Assembly (NCBI RefSeq): GCF_000173615.1
Contig: NZ_ABZS01000080.1
Coordinates: forward strand, 1-7,440
DNA length: 7,440 nucleotides
Source: Sulfurihydrogenibium yellowstonense SS-5
GTDB taxonomy: Bacteria; Aquificota; Aquificia; Aquificales; Hydrogenothermaceae
Direction of reading: 5' to 3'
In this document: positions 1 to 5,984 of the stretch, piece after piece
How positions within the stretch are numbered: the stretch's first letter is position 1
Layout of the letters: each line of letters starts with the position of its first letter
Made by a program: the position numbers and the translations under genes
The notes under the pieces: model-generated
Told to the model about the DNA's origin: nothing
The model's database searches: none
The model's input: the letters and a program-made list of their open reading frames with translations, nothing else

Positions 1-145
1 TTCAAAAGTTTTGTCTTCCGTTTTCCTGGGAAGGTCAAAAAGTTTTATATTTGCTAATTCTTTGATTGCTATCAAATTTGCGACATGCTCCCCCAACATT
101 CCCCGCTCCCACGATGGAAACAGTTGGTCTTTTATACTCTCCCAT
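1..145 (-). pseudogene. mdh: Malate dehydrogenase (LDH-like type), 5' end, frameshifted
   Basis: This is the start of an NAD-dependent malate/lactate dehydrogenase family gene that runs off the left edge. Malate dehydrogenase interconverts malate and oxaloacetate in the cytoplasmic (oxidative or reductive) TCA cycle. The ATG at 145-143 has a strong AAGGAGG ribosome site at 153-159, 7 nt upstream. The first residues, MGEYKRPTVSIVGAGNVG, carry the Rossmann GxGxxG nucleotide-binding motif. A run of five G (C at 90-94 on the given strand) then shifts the frame. As written, the frame ends at TGA 37-35 after 36 residues. Dropping one G restores a family-like continuation, EHVANLIAIKELANIKLF and then DLP, in which the Asp after strand 2 suits NAD binding, open to position 1. 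It is either a genuine +1 frameshift or a homopolymer sequencing error. Family assignment is fairly secure; malate versus lactate specificity cannot be decided from 48 residues. Confidence 0.75.
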
Positions 146-178
146 TATGAAGCCTCCTTGAGGAAAATTTGTATAATT

Positions 179-207
179 AGGATATAACGACATTTAAATT
201 TTGTCAA
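179..207 (-). promoter_or_regulatory. Sigma-70-type promoter of mdh
   Basis: On the minus strand a perfect -35 hexamer TTGACA (202-207) is followed after 17 bp by TATCCT (179-184), which matches four of six positions of the -10 consensus. The predicted start of transcription near 172 leaves a leader of about 25-30 nt containing the mdh ribosome site. The hexamers and spacing are seen directly; promoter activity is inferred. Confidence 0.6.
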
Positions 208-224
208 TCAAACAGTGTTTGATT
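206..224. promoter_or_regulatory. Perfect 9-1-9 palindrome at the mdh -35 box (candidate operator)
   Basis: AATCAAACAGTGTTTGATT is a perfect inverted repeat of 9 bp around a single G. It overlaps the mdh -35 hexamer by 2 bp, a usual place for a repressor site or a class II activator site. On the given strand it is followed by a T-run (223-230), so it could instead be a weak terminator for rightward transcription. No rightward gene precedes it, so the operator reading is favoured. The cognate regulator is unknown. Confidence 0.45.
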
Positions 225-337
225 TTTTTTGAATATTAGAAGAATTGTCTTTTTTTTATTCAAGAGCTGGATTATAGTGTTATAAAATTTCTTTAAACAG
301 TAGAATATACAAGTCGGGTGAGAAATTCAATAAAAGC

Positions 338-367
338 ATGAGATTCTTCTCACGGCTACAGAATGAC
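338..367 (-). repeat. Dispersed palindromic repeat unit
   Basis: On the minus strand the unit begins GTCATTCTG and ends AAGAATCTCAT, the frame shared by the other units of this window, with the variable core TAGCCGTGAG between. It lies inside the 12-bp inverted-repeat segment. Confidence 0.6.
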
Positions 368-418
368 AAATAAGACTATCCTTTCTCTGATGCTTATCAT
401 TCAACCTTTCACTGCCAA

Positions 419-436
419 CCTGAGGACTTTAGTCCG
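419..436. repeat. Direct repeat copy 1 with GGACTTTAGTCC palindrome
   Basis: CCTGAGGACTTTAGTCCG matches positions 666-683 at 17 of 18 bases. The core GGACT-TT-AGTCC can fold on itself. It resembles the core of the dispersed repeat units with a different self-complementary sequence. Confidence 0.55.
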
Positions 437-560
437 CAGATTTCCTTATCTATTCTATAGAAATCGCTAATTTCTCACCCAGGGCGTGTTTAATCTATGT
501 GTGTTTGACTATTGTATAATATTATGAGAGTGTTCCAGAATTTTTTAAGTTTACTTTTTT

Positions 561-593
561 GTCATTCTGAAGCCAAAGGCTCAAGGATCTCAT
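561..593 (+). repeat. Dispersed palindromic repeat unit
   Basis: The unit starts GTCATTCTGA and ends GGATCTCAT, with the self-complementary core AGCC-AAA-GGCT at 571-581. Together with the oppositely oriented unit at 616-640 it forms a longer imperfect inverted repeat downstream of the nuo operon. Confidence 0.65.
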
Positions 594-615
594 CTTTTAA
601 AAATTGATGAAAAAG

Positions 616-640
616 GAGATTCTTTGCCGGCTGCAGAATG
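616..640 (-). repeat. Dispersed palindromic repeat unit, inverted partner
   Basis: On the minus strand it reads CATTCTG, then a CTGCAG and GCCGGC core, then AAGAATCTC. It matches 6173-6197 in opposite orientation at 24 of 25 positions, so the two are recent copies of one sequence. It is also inverted relative to the unit at 561-593. Confidence 0.7.
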
Positions 641-665
641 GTAACGTTCGGAAGTTCCTTCTTAT

Positions 666-711
666 CCTGAAGACTTTAGTCCGAATGGTCTTCAAAAAAC
701 TGCAGAATGAC
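666..711. repeat. Composite repeat unit with the CCTGAAGACTTTAGTCCG copy
   Basis: The left part (666-683) repeats positions 419-436 with one change. The right part ends CTGCAGAATGAC (700-711), the same boundary as in the other units. It looks like a degenerate or chimaeric member of the family. Confidence 0.5.
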
Positions 712-816
712 AATCTGCTAATTAATTTCTTAGGTTTAGCTAAAATTTTAAAGCATCCTGTAGTATTAAAGTTTGTAGGTGAGCAGCTCTGTTGCTGTGT
801 TAATTAAGTTTTTATC

Positions 817-1188
817 CTACCCCCGTTTTATATTAAGATAGGTCAAAGCTACTCCAGCTAAAACAAGAATTGGCAAGCCTATGATGATGGTTACCACAAT
901 GGATAAAATACTTGCAATAGCTGACTTTTTAAAGTCTTCTTTGAATAAAATTTTACCAAGATAAGTCTGCACAAAAATAAGCAATACAAACATCAAAATA
1001 AGCGAGTAATGAGATAAATATTTTTCAAATAGAAGCTTAAAAGAGCCTGCTATCGTATAGCTTATTAGCACAACTAAAAAAGATAAAAAGAAGGAAGTAT
1101 TTTTATAGACAGCGAGCTTTGAAGAGTACCAGTAAGAAAAGGTAGCAATCAATAAAAATGAAAAACCAACTATAAAATTATAAAGCAT
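817..1188 (-). CDS. Small four-helix membrane protein of unknown function
   Basis: The 123-residue protein is not recognised as a member of a named family. It is strongly hydrophobic, with four likely transmembrane segments near residues 4-22, 31-54, 60-81 and 89-118. Short Lys/Glu-containing loops separate them (for example FKEDFKK at 82-88), and the C-terminus is basic (NIKRG). It has no cysteine, histidine pair or other visible catalytic motif. Its ATG (1188-1186) starts 1 nt after the stop of the upstream methyltransferase gene, and its AGAGGTG ribosome site lies inside that gene's last codons, so translation is probably coupled. As the last gene of the nuoCD-nuoI-methyltransferase cluster it may act in membrane or complex I assembly, but that rests on position only. 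It is too short for NuoL/M/N and does not look like NuoA, NuoJ or NuoK; divergence cannot be excluded. Confidence 0.75.
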   Translation of the reverse strand: MLYNFIVGFSFLLIATFSYWYSSKLAVYKNTSFFLSFLVVLISYTIAGSFKLLFEKYLSHYSLILMFVLLIFVQTYLGKILFKEDFKKSAIASILSIVVTIIIGLPILVLAGVALTYLNIKRG

Positions 1189-1189
1189 T

Positions 1190-2344
1190 TTACACCTCTA
1201 TTTTGTACCTATCGCTTTCGTACGGAAGGTTTTTAAGTCCAGCAATGTCTGGATTTTGTATATTTTTTGATTGAATCAAAATTTTAAACTTTTCTCCCAT
1301 TCCCTTTGGTAGGATTAAGGTTTTTAATCTGTTTAATCTCTCGTAAGATTTGTAATCTCCTTTTTCTTGTAGTTCTTGAAAAATATCCATCAAACCAAGA
1401 CTGATTAAAAAGTGTGCTTGGTCTGTAAAGCCTAAAAAATAAAGTTTGGATTTTTTACCATAGTAAACCAGCGCAGAAAAATTAACATGAGATGTTATAT
1501 CTTGAAGACCAACATTTTGATAAAAGTTTTCGTTGTATGTGTGTTTATAATAACAAAGAAGCGTTCCCCTCATTCTGTATGGTTTATAGAGTTCTTTTGA
1601 TGGATAGCCATAATCTATGGTAAAGACAAAGCCTTTTTCTAATTTATTTCCGATTTCTTGTATTAAATCCTTAGCATACAGATTTATTTCTGTTGTCATT
1701 CCTTCCGAAATATCAATGTTTAAATCTTTTAAATACTGTAAAATATCCTTCTGCGGCTCTTTTAAAACTTCTTTTATGTCATCACCTTCCAATGTTATAT
1801 AAACTTCAAATATTTTGCCGTTTATTTTCCTAATTAGATGAACAGGTAATGCGTCGAAAAGCTCGTTTGAGTATATGATGCCATTGATGTTGTTAATTTC
1901 TGTTAAATCTTCGTGGAAGGATATATTATCAAAATCTTTTAAAAGTTTTTTCTGATAGTCTCTGTGGTACGGAGATTTTTCAACCGAGATGAATTCTAAA
2001 ATTTTATACAAATTTGGGTAGTTATTTTTTATGTAAGATAAAACATCATAAGCAAGATATCCTTTTCCAGAACCTATCTCAACTATCTGAAATTTTTGAT
2101 TTTTAAAGTAGTTTTCATAGATTTCATTAAACTGTTTTGCAAGAAGATTTCCAAAGGCAGGGTCTAATTCGCTTGATGTATAAAAGTCTCCAAGTCCTCC
2201 GATTTTTTCTTTTTCTGATGTGTAATAGCCAAGATTTGGATAATAAAGAGCCATCTCCATAAAATCTTTAAAGGAGATAGCCCCTTCCTGCTGAATTTTT
2301 TGTTTGATTATATTGATTAACTCTTCTTTTCCGGTTAAATGCAT
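1190..2344 (-). CDS. SAM-dependent methyltransferase, MidA/NDUFAF7 family (COG1565/DUF185)
   Basis: The 384-residue length is typical of the family. Visible signatures, in order: the N-terminal segment ALYYPNLGYYT (about 32-42) and GDFYTSSELDPAFGNLL (52-68); S-adenosylmethionine motif I, VEIGSGKG (88-95); SNELFDALPVH (159-169), characteristic of MidA proteins; IDYG (243-246); and GLQDITSHVNFSAL (279-292). The family member NDUFAF7 is a mitochondrial arginine methyltransferase that symmetrically dimethylates an arginine of the complex I subunit NDUFS2, the NuoD homologue, early in assembly. Here the gene sits two genes downstream of nuoCD, which supports a complex I role. Its ATG directly follows the nuoI stop (TAG-ATG, no gap) without a clear ribosome site, suggesting translational coupling. 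It is expected to be cytoplasmic. The family is secure; the substrate is inferred from homology and position. Confidence 0.9.
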   Translation of the reverse strand: MHLTGKEELINIIKQKIQQEGAISFKDFMEMALYYPNLGYYTSEKEKIGGLGDFYTSSELDPAFGNLLAKQFNEIYENYFKNQKFQIVEIGSGKGYLAYDVLSYIKNNYPNLYKILEFISVEKSPYHRDYQKKLLKDFDNISFHEDLTEINNINGIIYSNELFDALPVHLIRKINGKIFEVYITLEGDDIKEVLKEPQKDILQYLKDLNIDISEGMTTEINLYAKDLIQEIGNKLEKGFVFTIDYGYPSKELYKPYRMRGTLLCYYKHTYNENFYQNVGLQDITSHVNFSALVYYGKKSKLYFLGFTDQAHFLISLGLMDIFQELQEKGDYKSYERLNRLKTLILPKGMGEKFKILIQSKNIQNPDIAGLKNLPYESDRYKIEV

Positions 2345-3037
2345 CTAAGCTGTTTGCTCTTGGTAGTTAGGACCAAGTCTTGGCATGTTAAAGTCCCAAA
2401 GTTTTTCTCTTGTTTTATCGTATTCTGGCCATAATTTTTGGTCTTCTCTCCATGCTGATTTTTCATCAAACTTTTCTTTTCCTCTTCTTGCAACAAAATC
2501 ATTTGCTATCTGAGTTAGTACATCTTTATCTAAAACCCAGCTTTTTCTTGTGTAAGATGAAAGGTCGTATATATCCGTCATGATAATACAATCAGTCGGG
2601 CATGCTTGGGTACATAAACCGCAGAATGTACATTTAGATAAATCCATGTTAAAAACTGTCATTACTTTTAAGCCATAGTGTGGATGGTCTTCTGGAACAT
2701 CAAGCTTTTCTGATTGGATATCAAAAAGCTCCGGCACTGGACAAGCTGCCTGACAAAACTTACAAGCAATGCATCTTGTTTCTCCCGGTTCTGGCGGCTT
2801 AATCTTTAATCTTTTAACCCAACTGTCAAACTCAGGATTTTCTGTTCCATCTACTGTTCTAAGTCCGTGAATTCCTCTAAATCTTGCCGGTGGAGTAACA
2901 ACTTCGTAAGGAAAGTCAACAGTTATTACCTTTTTCCAAAGATGTTTTATTGTAGTTTTTAATCCTTTTATAAAATCTAAGAAAAATATTTTTTCTACAA
3001 GTGTTTGTGGTTTTGCTCCTACTTTTTTAATTCCCAT
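2345..3037 (-). CDS. nuoI: NADH-quinone oxidoreductase subunit I (8Fe ferredoxin-type)
   Basis: NuoI carries two [4Fe-4S] clusters (N6a and N6b) that pass electrons through the peripheral arm of complex I towards cluster N2 at the membrane surface. The 230-residue protein has two CxxCxxCxxxCP motifs: C89-C92-C95-C99 (CIACKFCQAACP) and C136-C139-C142-C146 (CTFCGLCTQACP). An extra C150 lies just after the second. The N-terminal region about 14-45 would form the amphipathic membrane-contact helix. The protein is longer than the usual 160-190 residues, mainly through a charged C-terminal tail after about residue 165. The ATG (3037) has an AGGAGG site at 3046-3051, 8 nt upstream, overlapping the nuoCD stop codon; the gap to nuoCD is 12 nt. 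Together with nuoCD it identifies this as a complex I cluster. Confidence 0.95.
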   Translation of the reverse strand: MGIKKVGAKPQTLVEKIFFLDFIKGLKTTIKHLWKKVITVDFPYEVVTPPARFRGIHGLRTVDGTENPEFDSWVKRLKIKPPEPGETRCIACKFCQAACPVPELFDIQSEKLDVPEDHPHYGLKVMTVFNMDLSKCTFCGLCTQACPTDCIIMTDIYDLSSYTRKSWVLDKDVLTQIANDFVARRGKEKFDEKSAWREDQKLWPEYDKTREKLWDFNMPRLGPNYQEQTA

Positions 3038-3049
3038 GTTTAAAACCTC

Positions 3050-4780
3050 CTATCTATCCGTTTCTCCAACAACCGGGTCTATAGTTGAAAGTAAAGTAAT
3101 TGCGTCTGCAATCGGTCTTCCAATGATAGCTTTTGTAAATACTTGTAGATTATAAAATGCGCCAGACCTAATTCTCATTCTGTGAGCTTTTAATCCATCT
3201 TTTTTGTTGTATATATAAAATCCAAGCTCACCCCTTGGATTATCTGATGATGCATAAGTTTCTCCAGCCGGAAGTTTCATTCCTCTACCATCTATTGTTA
3301 CTTTTAGCTTTTTCTCATCCGGTGTTTGGAAGAAGTAAGGGTCATTTTTAGACATTTTTCTAAGTTTAGCTACACACTGTGCTATTATTCTTATGCTTTG
3401 TCTCATCTCTTCCATTCTTACTAAGTATCTATCGTAAGAATCACCTTTTTCTCCAACAGGAATATCAAACTCAACTTCTCCATAGGCATCATACTTATCT
3501 ATTTTTCTAACATCATAAGGGACGCCAGAACCTCTTGCTACTGCTCCGGTTAAACCATACTGATACACATCCTCTTCTGTAATGATGCACACATCTTTGT
3601 TTCTTGATAACCAAATTCTGTTTCTTGTTAAGAGTGTTTCGTAATCATTAATTCTTTGTGGAAGGTCTTTTATAAGATGTTCGATAGCATCTAAAGCTCC
3701 ATATGGTAAATCTGCAAATACTCCACCAATTCTAAAGTAATTTATTGTGAATCTTGCTCCGGTAATTCCTTCTATAATATCCATTATTTTTTCTCTTTCT
3801 CTAAATGTATATAAGAACATTGTCAAAGCACCAAGGTCAAGGGCATAGGTTCCAAGCCAGAGAAGATGACTATTGATTCTTGAAAGTTCTGCCATCATAG
3901 TTCTAATCCATTTTGCCTTTTCTGGCACTTCTATTCCAAGCATTTTTTCTGCTGCTAAAACATAAGCATGGTTTTCATTTATTGCTGCGATATAGTCCAT
4001 TCTGTCTGTGTAAGGTATAAACTGCTGCCAGTTGACATTTTCGCCAAGCTTTTCAACACCTCTATGAAGCTGACCGATGATAATATCACATTGTTTTACA
4101 TATTCACCGTCTAAGTCAAATAAAAACCAGATTGTACCGTGTGTTCCCGGGTGAAGCGGTCCCCAGTTTAACACTATTTGAGATGTTTTTACCGGCATTC
4201 TTTTTTTCTGTGTTATTTCTAAATCTTCCATTGTTGGAAGGGCTGTATGCATTCTATCATAATTAAATAAACCTTCTAAATTTTCCCCTCTTAAAGATTC
4301 ATTTAGAGATGGTAGCTCAGTATCTTTTATACCTTCAAGCGGAAAGTCTTTTCTGAGTGGATGGTATGGATAAGTCTCCCAAAGCAACATTCTGACTAAA
4401 TTTTCATGACCTTCAAACTTTATACCAAACATATCCCAAGCTTCTCTTTCAGCCCATTTTGCACCTTTCCAAAGGTTTGTAAGGGTTGGCAGTGTTTCGT
4501 TTTCCGCCCATGTTTTGACGATTATTCTTTCTTGATTTTTTGGAGAAAATAGAATAACTACTCCTTGAAATCTTGGGTTTTCTTTTTCTCCATGGTCTAT
4601 TATCGTAAGGTCTATAAACATTTTGAATTGATATTCCGGGTCTTCTTTTAAGAATGTTAGAAATTCTATGAATTTATCTTTTGGCACTTCTACAGATACA
4701 ACACCCTTTCCCTCTGAAACCTTTGGATATCCAAATCTTTCTTCCAACTTTTTAGCTTTTTCTAAGCTTATCCATGCCAT
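3050..4780 (-). CDS. nuoCD: NADH-quinone oxidoreductase fused subunits C and D
   Basis: The 576-residue fusion joins the 30-kDa (NuoC) and 49-kDa (NuoD) complex I subunits, as in E. coli. NuoC spans about 1-150, with EREAWDMFGIKFEGH (111-125) and HPLRKDFPLEG (140-150). A linker of about 45 residues leads to NuoD, about 200-576, which begins LNWGPLHPGTHG and ends canonically in DPVVGETDR. By alignment from memory with bovine NDUFS2, quinone-site residues are H214 and Y263, and R240 in LHRG corresponds to the arginine methylated by NDUFAF7. At position 218, where bovine and E. coli proteins have Arg (HGVLR, HGAFR), this protein has Trp (HGTIW). The ATG at 4780 has GAGAGG at 4790-4795, 9 nt upstream. 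It is the first gene of the cluster and begins only about 30 bp from the likely end of an insertion sequence. It is peripheral, docked on the membrane arm. Confidence 0.96.
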   Translation of the reverse strand: MAWISLEKAKKLEERFGYPKVSEGKGVVSVEVPKDKFIEFLTFLKEDPEYQFKMFIDLTIIDHGEKENPRFQGVVILFSPKNQERIIVKTWAENETLPTLTNLWKGAKWAEREAWDMFGIKFEGHENLVRMLLWETYPYHPLRKDFPLEGIKDTELPSLNESLRGENLEGLFNYDRMHTALPTMEDLEITQKKRMPVKTSQIVLNWGPLHPGTHGTIWFLFDLDGEYVKQCDIIIGQLHRGVEKLGENVNWQQFIPYTDRMDYIAAINENHAYVLAAEKMLGIEVPEKAKWIRTMMAELSRINSHLLWLGTYALDLGALTMFLYTFREREKIMDIIEGITGARFTINYFRIGGVFADLPYGALDAIEHLIKDLPQRINDYETLLTRNRIWLSRNKDVCIITEEDVYQYGLTGAVARGSGVPYDVRKIDKYDAYGEVEFDIPVGEKGDSYDRYLVRMEEMRQSIRIIAQCVAKLRKMSKNDPYFFQTPDEKKLKVTIDGRGMKLPAGETYASSDNPRGELGFYIYNKKDGLKAHRMRIRSGAFYNLQVFTKAIIGRPIADAITLLSTIDPVVGETDR

Positions 4781-4814
4781 ACCTTTCTGCCTCTCAAAAA
4801 ATTTTTAAAACAGT

Positions 4815-4842
4815 GTTATAAAATCTTAACCTTTTTTTTGAA
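4815..4842 (-). promoter_or_regulatory. Weak candidate promoter for nuoCD at the insertion-sequence end
   Basis: On the minus strand TATAAC (4815-4820) could be a -10 box, with TTCAAA (4837-4842) as a poor -35 box 16 bp upstream. Both lie within the inferred end of the insertion sequence, so nuoCD may now use an element-borne or hybrid promoter, or read-through from the transposase gene. The -35 match is only four of six and the region is AT-rich. Confidence 0.25.
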
Positions 4843-4847
4843 AATTA

Positions 4848-5972
4848 TCAAGCATTTGTATAAGTCATACCAGTTTGGGAAAATTCCGATTTATTTGAAT
4901 TTATAATATCACAAAAGTATTGTAAAGGTGATTTTTTGTTTAAACTATGATGAGGTCTTTCTGTGTTATACCATAACATATATTGCAACATCTTTTTATT
5001 AAACTCATGAATGTCTTTTAATTCGTAATCTTCGTAGTACATGATAAATTCATCCTGTAATGTCCTATTCATTCTCTCTACATATGCTTGTCCTTTTGGA
5101 TATCTTGGATAGTTAAAATAATGTTTTATATCTTTTTTCTTTAATGCTTTGGTAAACTCGCCTAAGAATTCACTGCCATTATCTGTTTGTATACCTTTTA
5201 TCTCAAATGGCATTGCTTTTATCAATTTCTCTAAAAAGTCTTTCGCATTTTTACTGTTTAGTCTGTCATATGCAAAAGTAAAGGAGATTCTTGTTTTTAC
5301 ATCTTTGGCTACAAATATATAAACTTTTCTACCATTTACATATTCATGCTTAGTATCTATTTGTACTAATTCTCCTGGTTTTGTTGGTTTTTTGTCTTTA
5401 TATCTATCTTTCTTTGTTTTCTTTTTAATTTCTTTTACCATTAACTCTCCAGTTCTTCCGTTGATTGTGATTCTTTGCCTGGCATACTCATGATTTAACT
5501 TCCTTTCATCTTTAAGCATCTTTATTATATTTCCAATTGAACTTACAGATATCGTAGGAATGTTGTGCTGCTTACAAAGCTCATCAAGTAAAACCTTTAT
5601 TTTTTCTTTTCCAAGCTTAGGATGTTTTTTTCTGATTTCTAAAACTAATTGTTTATGTTTTTCTGTTATTTTTTGTAATTTTTCTAACTTCATTCCTTTT
5701 TTTGACACATAACGATTTTTTAAAGATACTGGATTGTTATTACTGCTTTTATACTCTTTAATCCATCTGTATATGGTAGATTTTGATACACCAAAAGCTT
5801 CTACTGCAAGTTTTACTGAGTGTTTTAAGGCAAACTCTACAACTTGCAATCTAAACATTATTTCTGGATGTTTTTGTATAACATCATCTAATTCTTTTAC
5901 TTGTTTTAAAAGCTTTCTTTCAAGTGTATTAATTCTCTGAATGTAGGTAGATGTCCCTACTTTCTTTCTCAT
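4848..5972 (-). CDS. IS transposase, integrase core (DDE)
   Basis: The transposase catalyses cut or copy and strand transfer of its own element. Counting from the ATG at 5972 (374 residues), a helix-turn-helix for end binding lies at about 52-75 (LAVEAFGVSKSTIYRWIKEY). The RNase H-like integrase core begins near 200, with D206 (VQIDTKHE), D264 (IQTDNGSEF) and E299 (YVERMNRT), a complete triad with 34 residues between the second Asp and the Glu. The WYNTERPHHSLNKKSP segment at about 334-349 is typical of IS481/IS3-type proteins. An in-frame ATG exists at 5993, but a GGAGGG site (5979-5984) stands 6 nt before the ATG at 5972, so the shorter form is preferred. The frame is intact and nothing marks it as inactive. 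A TATAAT sequence at 6010-6015 (minus strand) may be its -10 box. IS481-type is favoured because no second frame (OrfA) is present. Confidence 0.9.
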   Translation of the reverse strand: MRKKVGTSTYIQRINTLERKLLKQVKELDDVIQKHPEIMFRLQVVEFALKHSVKLAVEAFGVSKSTIYRWIKEYKSSNNNPVSLKNRYVSKKGMKLEKLQKITEKHKQLVLEIRKKHPKLGKEKIKVLLDELCKQHNIPTISVSSIGNIIKMLKDERKLNHEYARQRITINGRTGELMVKEIKKKTKKDRYKDKKPTKPGELVQIDTKHEYVNGRKVYIFVAKDVKTRISFTFAYDRLNSKNAKDFLEKLIKAMPFEIKGIQTDNGSEFLGEFTKALKKKDIKHYFNYPRYPKGQAYVERMNRTLQDEFIMYYEDYELKDIHEFNKKMLQYMLWYNTERPHHSLNKKSPLQYFCDIINSNKSEFSQTGMTYTNA

Positions 5973-5978
5973 CTTTAT

Positions 5979-5984
5979 CCCTCC
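5979..5984 (-). promoter_or_regulatory. Ribosome binding site deciding the transposase start
   Basis: GGAGGG on the minus strand lies 6 nt before the ATG at 5972. It falls inside the longer frame opened by the ATG at 5993, which has no comparable site. This favours initiation at 5972. Confidence 0.6.

Larger units (their letters stand above)
316..480. repeat. 165-bp segment bounded by perfect 12-bp inverted repeats (MITE-like)
   Basis: GGGTGAGAAATT (316-327) and AATTTCTCACCC (469-480) are exact inverted copies bounding a non-coding segment. Inside lie a dispersed-repeat unit (338-367), a GGACTTTAGTCC palindrome (424-435) and a TTCTATAGAA palindrome (453-462). No target duplication is evident at the outer edges (flanks AAGTC and AGGGC). 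It could be a miniature non-autonomous element or a composite of stacked repeat units. Its termini do not resemble those of the insertion sequence at 4811-6068. Confidence 0.45.
146..816. other. Gene-free repeat-rich region between the nuo operon end and mdh
   Basis: No credible gene was found on either strand. The region holds the mdh promoter and palindrome (179-224), a 165-bp segment bounded by inverted repeats (316-480), and units of a dispersed palindromic repeat (338-367, around 419-436, 561-593, 616-640, 666-711). The remaining stretches (about 481-560 and 712-816) are AT-rich. A weak hairpin lies at about 782-798 (AGCAGC/GTTGCT) but no T-tract follows it on the minus strand, so no convincing terminator for the nuo operon is visible. 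Confidence 0.7.

Noticed and set aside
511..520. Rightward TTGACT and TATAAT near 505-520 as a promoter
   Set aside because: The two hexamers are only about 4 bp apart instead of about 17, and no rightward gene follows.
316..712. Repeat cluster as a CRISPR array
   Set aside because: The units vary in orientation, length and core sequence, spacing is irregular, and no cas genes are nearby.
782..798. Hairpin AGCAGC/GTTGCT as a terminator of the nuo operon
   Set aside because: The stem is short with a wobble pair, and no run of T follows it in the leftward direction.
604..807. Rightward open frame of 67 codons starting ATGATGAAAAAGGAG
   Set aside because: Its first half is translated repeat DNA (616-711), it lacks a ribosome site, and it shows no protein-like composition. 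It is on the opposite strand to every real gene here.
1617..1802. Rightward open frame inside the methyltransferase gene
   Set aside because: It is antisense to a well-conserved methyltransferase region, with no ribosome site or recognisable content.
5734..5940. Rightward open frame inside the transposase gene
   Set aside because: It is antisense to the helix-turn-helix region of an intact transposase, with no supporting signals.
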